From Roseomonas rosulenta (GTDB lineage Bacteria; Pseudomonadota; Alphaproteobacteria; Acetobacterales; Acetobacteraceae), in assembly GCF_016106005.1 (NCBI RefSeq), contig NZ_JACADR010000007.1, positions 1 to 47,200 of the forward strand: DNA of 47,200 nt. Direction: 5' to 3'. The notes under the pieces are model-generated. The model searched no databases and was not told the origin of the DNA. It saw only the letters and a list, made by a program, of their open reading frames with translations. The position numbers were made by a program, and so were the translations under genes. This document shows, one piece after another, positions 42,731 through 47,200 of this stretch; the first letter of the stretch is position 1; every line of letters begins with the position of its first letter.

Positions 42731-43581
42731 TCGGCAGCTTCCTGCGCGGCGGATGCCTGGCGCTCGCCGCAGTAATCGGTGTCGGAGCAGACAAACATCC
42801 GCCCGCCGGCATCGTCGGTGACGACCTCATCGAGGTAGCTCTCGGTGCTGCCGCAGAGTGCGCAGGCATGCGGCGCGCGGATCGGGCGGAAGGGATGGTC
42901 CTCGAAGTCGAGGCTGCGCACATCGGTATAGGGCGGGATGGCGTAGATGCGCTTCTCGCGCCCGGCGCCGAACAATTGCAGCGCCGCCATGCGGTGCATC
43001 TTCGGATTGTCGAAGGCGGGAATGGGGGAGGGCGACATCAGGTAGCGGCCGTTCACCATCACCGGATAGTCGTAGGCCTTGGCGATATGGCCCAGCCGCG
43101 CGATGTCCTCGTAGAGCCGCACATGCATCAGCCCGTAGTCGGCCAGCGCGTGCAGGCGCTCGGTCTCGGCGCGGCGCGGCTCCAGCTTGAACAGCGGCTC
43201 CGGCTGCGGGACCTGGTAGACGATCACCTGGTCCTCGCGCAGCGCGCGTTCGGGGATGCGGTGGCGGGTCTGCACGATGGTTGCCTCCGCCGTGCTCTCG
43301 GTGGTGGCCACGCCGGCGACGCGGGTGAAGAAGCGGCGGATCGAGATGGCGTTGGTGGTGTCGTCCGCGCCCTGGTCGATCACCTTCAGCACGTCGGCTG
43401 GGCCAAGGATCGACGCGGTCACCTGGATGCCGCCCGTGCCCCAGCCATAGGGCAGCGGCATCTCGCGCGCGCCGAAGGGGATCTGGTGCCCCGGGATCGC
43501 CACCGCCTTGAGGATGGCGCGGCGGATCATCCGCTTCGTCGCCTCGTCGAGATAAGCGAAATTGTAGCCTTGCTCGATCAT
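42727..43581 (-). CDS. phnJ: Alpha-D-ribose 1-methylphosphonate 5-phosphate C-P-lyase PhnJ
   Basis: A 284-residue radical SAM-type enzyme that breaks the carbon-phosphorus bond, releasing methane or another alkane and a cyclic ribose phosphate. Four cysteines are present at 240, 243, 265 and 271, in the order of the E. coli cluster ligands and thiyl-forming Cys with a one-residue shift. Gly31 in AIPGHQIPFG corresponds to the glycyl-radical residue. All catalytic residues are therefore intact. It overlaps phnI and phnK by 4 bases. Confidence 0.97.
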   Translation of the reverse strand: MIEQGYNFAYLDEATKRMIRRAILKAVAIPGHQIPFGAREMPLPYGWGTGGIQVTASILGPADVLKVIDQGADDTTNAISIRRFFTRVAGVATTESTAEATIVQTRHRIPERALREDQVIVYQVPQPEPLFKLEPRRAETERLHALADYGLMHVRLYEDIARLGHIAKAYDYPVMVNGRYLMSPSPIPAFDNPKMHRMAALQLFGAGREKRIYAIPPYTDVRSLDFEDHPFRPIRAPHACALCGSTESYLDEVVTDDAGGRMFVCSDTDYCGERQASAAQEAAE

Positions 43582-44681
43582 TCGGCGGCCTCCGCAATGC
43601 CGGCCCGCGCGCCCTCCGCCGCGACGGCGCTGCGGCGGATGGTGCGCAGGTTCTCGAGCTCGGACTGGAAATCGACGTAGTGCGGCAGCTTCAGGTGCTC
43701 GACGAAGCCGGTCGCCTCGATGTTGTCGGAGTGATAGAGCACGAATTCAGGATCCTGCGCCGGGGCAGTCGCATCCTCACCGAGCTCCTCAGCCCGCAGC
43801 GAACGATCAACCAGCGCCATGGCCATGGCACGGCGCTCGCCATGCCCGAACACCAGGCCATAGCCGCGGGTGAACTGCGCGGGCTCGGTGCGGCTGCCCT
43901 TGAACTGGTTCACCATCTGGCATTCGGTCACGGCGATGTCGCCGATGTCGATCGGGAAGCCCAGCTCCGGCGGCGTGAACTCCACGCTGACATGCCCTAC
44001 GCGGATCTCGCCCACGAAGGGATGCGCGTTGCCGTAGCCGCGCTGCGTCGAATAGCCCAGTGCGAGCAGGAAGCCCTCGTCCCCGCGCGCGAGGTTCTGC
44101 AGCCGCACCGGCCGTGCCGCGGGGAAGGCGAGGGGCTGGCGCGTCAGGTCGCCGGGTTCGGCGTCGTCGGTCGCCTCGCGTTGCATCAGGCCCTCGCGCG
44201 CCAGCATCTCGGTCACGCGCGGCACCGCGCCGACCGGCGCGGGCGCTTCCGGGGCGGCGGCGCGCGTCTCGCCTTCCGCCGCCAGCGCGAAATCCAGCAG
44301 GCGATGCGTGTAGTCGAAGGTCGGTCCCAGCACCTGGCCGCCGGGCAGGTCCTTGTAGGTGGCGCTGATGCGCCGGCGCAGGCGCATCGCGGAGGTCTCG
44401 ACCGGCTCGGACGCGCCGAAGCGCACCAGCGTGGTGCGATAGGCGCGCAGCAGGAAGGCGGCCTCGATGAGGTCCCCCTTGGCCTGCTTGATCGCCAGCG
44501 CGGCGAGGAAGCGGTCATGGCACGACCCCTCCGCCATCACGCGATCGACCGCGAGGCCCATCTGCTGCTCGATCTGCGCGACGGAGAGCTCCGGCAGCGC
44601 CGGGTCGCCGCGCCGCGTCTCGTCGAGCCAGGCATGGGCGGCGCTGATCGCCCGCCCGCCGCCCTTGACCGCGACATACAT
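43578..44681 (-). CDS. phnI: Phosphonate C-P lyase core subunit PhnI
   Basis: A 367-residue subunit that acts as a nucleosidase and, with G, H and L, attaches the phosphonate to ribose triphosphate. MYVAVKGGGRAISAAHAWL opens the family, and RGYGNAHPFVGEIRVGHVSVE and EFVLYHSDNIEATGFVEHLK are characteristic. It forms the central G2H2I2J2 complex with the neighbouring subunits. The stop of phnH lies 3 bases upstream; it overlaps phnJ by 4 bases. Confidence 0.96.
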   Translation of the reverse strand: MYVAVKGGGRAISAAHAWLDETRRGDPALPELSVAQIEQQMGLAVDRVMAEGSCHDRFLAALAIKQAKGDLIEAAFLLRAYRTTLVRFGASEPVETSAMRLRRRISATYKDLPGGQVLGPTFDYTHRLLDFALAAEGETRAAAPEAPAPVGAVPRVTEMLAREGLMQREATDDAEPGDLTRQPLAFPAARPVRLQNLARGDEGFLLALGYSTQRGYGNAHPFVGEIRVGHVSVEFTPPELGFPIDIGDIAVTECQMVNQFKGSRTEPAQFTRGYGLVFGHGERRAMAMALVDRSLRAEELGEDATAPAQDPEFVLYHSDNIEATGFVEHLKLPHYVDFQSELENLRTIRRSAVAAEGARAGIAEAAE

Positions 44682-44684
44682 CCC

Positions 44685-45260
44685 TCAGCCCTCCGCGATC
44701 GCAACGCTGCGCGGCAGCGCCGCCAGCCGGTCGGCCGCGCAGAGCACGACATCCACGCCGCGCGGAAAGCGCGCGTGGTTCGCGGCCCAGGCGCCGATGA
44801 AACCGTCCGGTGCGCCGGCCACGGCCAGGCGGTGCTCGTGCTCGATGCCCGGCCCGGTCAGGCGCCAGCCGCGCCCAGGCTCCAGCCCGGCCACCTGCAG
44901 CACCAGCGTGGCACCGTGCTGCGGCTTCTCCTCGGTCCCCGCCTGCAGCGTCTCCAGCGTCGGCGGCGCGCCGGTGACGAGCACGAAGGCGGCGTCTCCC
45001 GGCGCGGCGGCGAAGGGCGCGCCGCAATGGAAGCGCAGCCAGGCCTCGGCATCGGCACCGGCATCGGACCAAAGCGGGGTGTCGGCATCGGCCAGGGTCA
45101 GCAGCACCGCGGCGGCGGCCGGCATCAGCGGGGCGGGCGGGCGCAGCGCCGCGCCGGCGGTCACCACGCGGCCCGGGCGGCTCATGGCTTCGAGCACCGC
45201 GCGGAAGCAGGCCTGCGCGTCCAGCACGGGATCGGCGAAGCCGGGGGAGAGCGCGCTCAT
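44685..45260 (-). CDS. phnH: Phosphonate C-P lyase core subunit PhnH
   Basis: A 191-residue core subunit with the typical PhnH opening LSPGFADPVLDAQACFRAVLEAMSRPG and a variable middle that pairs with PhnG and PhnI. The C-terminal FPRGVDVVLCAADRLAALPRS is conserved in the family. It has no known catalytic residues of its own and serves assembly and substrate binding. Its start overlaps the phnG stop by 4 bases (ATGA). Confidence 0.94.
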   Translation of the reverse strand: MSALSPGFADPVLDAQACFRAVLEAMSRPGRVVTAGAALRPPAPLMPAAAAVLLTLADADTPLWSDAGADAEAWLRFHCGAPFAAAPGDAAFVLVTGAPPTLETLQAGTEEKPQHGATLVLQVAGLEPGRGWRLTGPGIEHEHRLAVAGAPDGFIGAWAANHARFPRGVDVVLCAADRLAALPRSVAIAEG

Positions 45261-45715
45261 CGCATCGTCGCCATGGTGAAGAACTCCACGCGCGTCGCCG
45301 CCGCGCGGCGCGCCTCCGCTGCGCGCGCCGCCTGCTGGGCCGCCGACAGCGGCGCGATCACTGCGGCCATCAGTGCATCGTGTCGCGCGGGGTCCTGCAG
45401 CGCGGCATCGACGAGCGCGGCGAGCTCCGCCTGGCGCTTGTCGCGCCCCGCGACATAGGCGTGGCCGACCGCATCGCCGAGCCGCACGGCGCAGCGCGTG
45501 ACGGTCATCTCGCCGAGGTTGAAGGGCGCGCCGTCGCCGCCCGCACGCCCGCGCACCATGACGAGGCCGGTCTCCGGCGCGCGCAGGCGCTCATGCGGCG
45601 GCAGGGTGGGCAGCAAGGCTGCGATCTCGTCGGCGCCGGCACGCGCCAGGACAGCCATCCAGGCGCGGCGTTCGCCAAGGGGGTCGGATGTGGGGTGGGG
45701 GGTATGCTGGGTCAT
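45257..45715 (-). CDS. phnG: Phosphonate C-P lyase core subunit PhnG
   Basis: A 152-residue core subunit. ERRAWMAVLARAGADEIAALL and LRAPETGLVMVRGRAGGDGAPF are the PhnG signatures. It associates with PhnH, I and J. The start at 45715 is the last ATG before the intergenic region and is the first gene of the eight-gene phnG-DUF1045 operon, so its promoter should be in 45716-45787. No clear Shine-Dalgarno precedes it, and the longer frame leads through the regulator-side region and was rejected. Confidence 0.94.
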   Translation of the reverse strand: MTQHTPHPTSDPLGERRAWMAVLARAGADEIAALLPTLPPHERLRAPETGLVMVRGRAGGDGAPFNLGEMTVTRCAVRLGDAVGHAYVAGRDKRQAELAALVDAALQDPARHDALMAAVIAPLSAAQQAARAAEARRAAATRVEFFTMATMR

Positions 45716-45787
45716 GGAATTTGTCTGGACATGTAGACGTCCATGCCCGAAAAAGTCCACACGGATATCCCACGGACCTGACTGCTC
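45716..45787. promoter_or_regulatory. Divergent phnG/phnF control region with operator-like repeats
   Basis: This 72-base region holds promoters for both directions. A TGTCTGGACA element (45722-45731) has TGTC/GACA arms. A partly overlapping GGAC-N8-GTCC inverted repeat is at 45727-45742. A second pair, GTCC and GGAC (45755-45758 and 45774-45777), flanks the palindrome GGATATCC (45763-45770). GTCT/AGAC half-sites are typical of GntR/HutC-type operators, so PhnF probably binds here to repress its own gene and phnG when phosphate is ample. Assignment of PhnF to these sites is inference. Confidence 0.45.
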
Positions 45788-46534
45788 ATGGTTGAAGTTT
45801 CGATGACAGGAGACGCCATCGCCCGCGGCCAGGGGGTGGCACTTTGGCGTCAGATCGCCGCGACAATTGAGAGTGAGATCAGCCGCGGCGGCGCTGCCGC
45901 GGGCCAGCGCCTGCCGACCGAGGCGGTGCTGACCGCGCGCTTCGGCGTGAACCGCCACACCGTGCGCCGCGCCCTGGAGGATCTCGAGGCCCGCGGCCTC
46001 ATCCGCGTCGAGCAGGGCCGCGGCGCCTTCGTGGCCGAGGACGTGGTGGATTACCGTCTCGGCCCGCGCACGCGCTTCTCCGAACTGATCCGCCGGCAGA
46101 ACCGCGAGCCCGCCGGGCGCATCCTGCGCGTGACGGAGATGCCGGCGGAGACGCAACTGGCGGAGGCGCTCGGCATCCGCCGCGGACGCCTGGTGCTGCG
46201 CGCGGAGCGGCTCGGCCTGTCGAATGGCCGGCCCATCGTGCTCGGCGTGCACCATTTCCCGCTGCCGCGCTGCGCCGCGGCGGCCGAGGCTCTGGAGCGC
46301 GATCCCTCGATCACCGCCGCGCTGGCCGCCTGCGGCATCCCGGACTACCGGCGCCGCGCCTCGCGCATCACCGCGCGGCTGCCCACGCCCGAGGAAGCGG
46401 CGCTTCTGCAGCAGTCGCGCGCGCGCCCCGTCCTTGTGGCGGAATCGATCAACGTCGACCCGGAGGGTCAGCCGGTCGACTGGACCCAGGCGGTCTATGC
46501 CGCGGGGCGCGTGCAACTGGTGGTGGAGCCCTGA
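45788..46534 (+). CDS. phnF: Phosphonate operon transcriptional regulator PhnF (GntR/HutC family)
   Basis: A 248-residue regulator: an N-terminal winged helix (about 18-85, with RLPTEAVLTARFGVNRHTVR as the recognition region) and a C-terminal UTRA ligand-binding domain (about 95-245). It normally represses the divergent phn operon and itself. Its position next to phnG supports this. The ATG at 45788 has no clear ribosome site; an ATG at 45803, preceded by GAAG, is an equally possible start and removes five residues. The second PhnM-type gene begins 4 bases after its stop. Confidence 0.9.
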   Translation: MVEVSMTGDAIARGQGVALWRQIAATIESEISRGGAAAGQRLPTEAVLTARFGVNRHTVRRALEDLEARGLIRVEQGRGAFVAEDVVDYRLGPRTRFSELIRRQNREPAGRILRVTEMPAETQLAEALGIRRGRLVLRAERLGLSNGRPIVLGVHHFPLPRCAAAAEALERDPSITAALAACGIPDYRRRASRITARLPTPEEAALLQQSRARPVLVAESINVDPEGQPVDWTQAVYAAGRVQLVVEP

Positions 46535-46538
46535 GAGC

Positions 46539-47200
46539 ATGGACTGGATCGTGACCGGCGGTGCCGTCCTCAGGGACGGCGCGATGGCGCAGGACGCGCT
46601 TGCGCTCACCGATGGTGTGGTGGCGGAGCGCCCGGCGGACGGCGCGGCGCGCTTCGACGCGTCGGGCCTGCTGGTGCTGCCGGGCCTGGTGGACATCCAT
46701 GGCGACGCGCATGAGCGGCAACTGCAGCCGCGCCCCGGGGTGGACCTGCCGGTCGGCCTCGCGCTGCGCGACTCCGCCGCGCAACTCATCGCCTGCGGGA
46801 TCACCACCGCCTATCTCGGCGTGACGCTGTCCTGGGAGCCGGGGCTGCGGTCCCTCGGCGCCTGGCGGGCGCTGAAGGCGGCGCTGCCCGAGGCGCGCGC
46901 GCGCTCCGCCACCGACCTGCGCGTGCATCTGCGCTTTGAGGCCGACAATCTCGATGCGCTGGAGGATGCGCTGGCGGGCATCGCCGACGGGTCGGTGCAT
47001 CTGCTCGGCTTCAACGACCACACGCCGGGCATCGTGAAGAAGCTCGGCGACCCGGTGCAGGTGGCGAAGTACGCGGGCCGTGCCGGCATGGCGGCGGAGG
47101 AGTTCGCGGCGCTGGCGCGCGCCATCGCGGCGCGGCGCCACGAGGTGCCGGCGGCACATGCGGGCCTCGGCGCGGGCGGGGGCGCGGCGGGGAGCCCGGA
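46539..47200 (+). CDS. phnM: Second PhnM-type diphosphatase, partial (cut by window end)
   Basis: About 220 codons of an amidohydrolase resembling PhnM are visible. LPGLVDIHGDAHERQLQPRP gives the His-x-Asp metal-site segment in a sequence different from the first PhnM (VDVHTDNLERQ), and FNDHTPGIVKKLGDP follows. It starts 4 bases after the phnF stop, so both are co-transcribed and divergent from the main operon. Whether it shares the reaction of the first copy or acts on another phosphonate intermediate is unclear. The final bases before 47200 read poorly in frame (Gly/Ala-rich) and may hold an error. Confidence 0.85.
   Translation, partial: MDWIVTGGAVLRDGAMAQDALALTDGVVAERPADGAARFDASGLLVLPGLVDIHGDAHERQLQPRPGVDLPVGLALRDSAAQLIACGITTAYLGVTLSWEPGLRSLGAWRALKAALPEARARSATDLRVHLRFEADNLDALEDALAGIADGSVHLLGFNDHTPGIVKKLGDPVQVAKYAGRAGMAAEEFAALARAIAARRHEVPAAHAGLGAGGGAAGSP

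Overview
The window is very GC-rich DNA, densely packed with genes on both strands. It looks like a chromosomal piece of an alphaproteobacterium, most likely a Roseomonas-like member of the Acetobacteraceae. That placement is an inference from base composition, from the abundance of TRAP, ABC and Bug-type solute receptors, and from the C-P lyase operon layout. I see no rRNA, tRNA, CRISPR array, insertion sequence or prophage, and no stretch over 300 bases without a gene. The first 14 bases match the end of an Illumina adapter at 13 of 14 positions, so the left edge is probably a contig end.

Left part (1-17019): metabolic and transport genes. In order: a partial glycine-zipper lipoprotein; a proline-rich secreted protein; a ThDP-dependent acetolactate-synthase-like enzyme coupled to an unusual internally duplicated protein; a 2-oxoacid dehydrogenase E1 alpha/beta pair without E2 or E3; a 1-Cys peroxiredoxin; a TRAP transporter (dctP-Q-M order); an acyl-CoA synthetase; a tiny disordered protein; two short-chain dehydrogenases flanking an alpha/beta hydrolase; and a second TRAP transporter operon.

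Middle part (17146-33706): two family-4 glycosyltransferases, the first interrupted by an in-frame amber codon and the second carrying TPR repeats. Then comes a complete LivK/H/M/G/F-type ABC operon that continues into an isochorismatase-fold hydrolase and a molybdenum hydroxylase large subunit. After it lie an Asp/Glu racemase or maleate isomerase homologue, a fused nitrile-hydratase-like protein (beta N-terminal domain, His/Asp-rich linker, alpha domain), a Bug receptor, an RraA-like protein, a thioesterase that may start at CTG, a carboxymuconolactone-decarboxylase-like protein and a flavodoxin-like protein.

Right part (33765-47200): an orphan family-5 solute receptor; a three-gene operon of gamma-glutamyltransferase-like enzyme, unknown GT-like protein and amidohydrolase; then the phosphonate C-P lyase cluster. 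The operon phnG-H-I-J-K-L-M-DUF1045 runs leftward and is joined mostly by 4-bp ATGA overlaps. phnN lies convergent at its end. The regulator phnF diverges from phnG across a short operator-like region, and a second phnM-type gene follows phnF and is cut by the window edge. No phnCDE phosphonate transporter is visible. The most distinctive items are the fused nitrile hydratase homologue, the duplicated partner of the ThDP enzyme, the Cys-to-Gly isochorismatase fold in the ABC operon, and the second PhnM.
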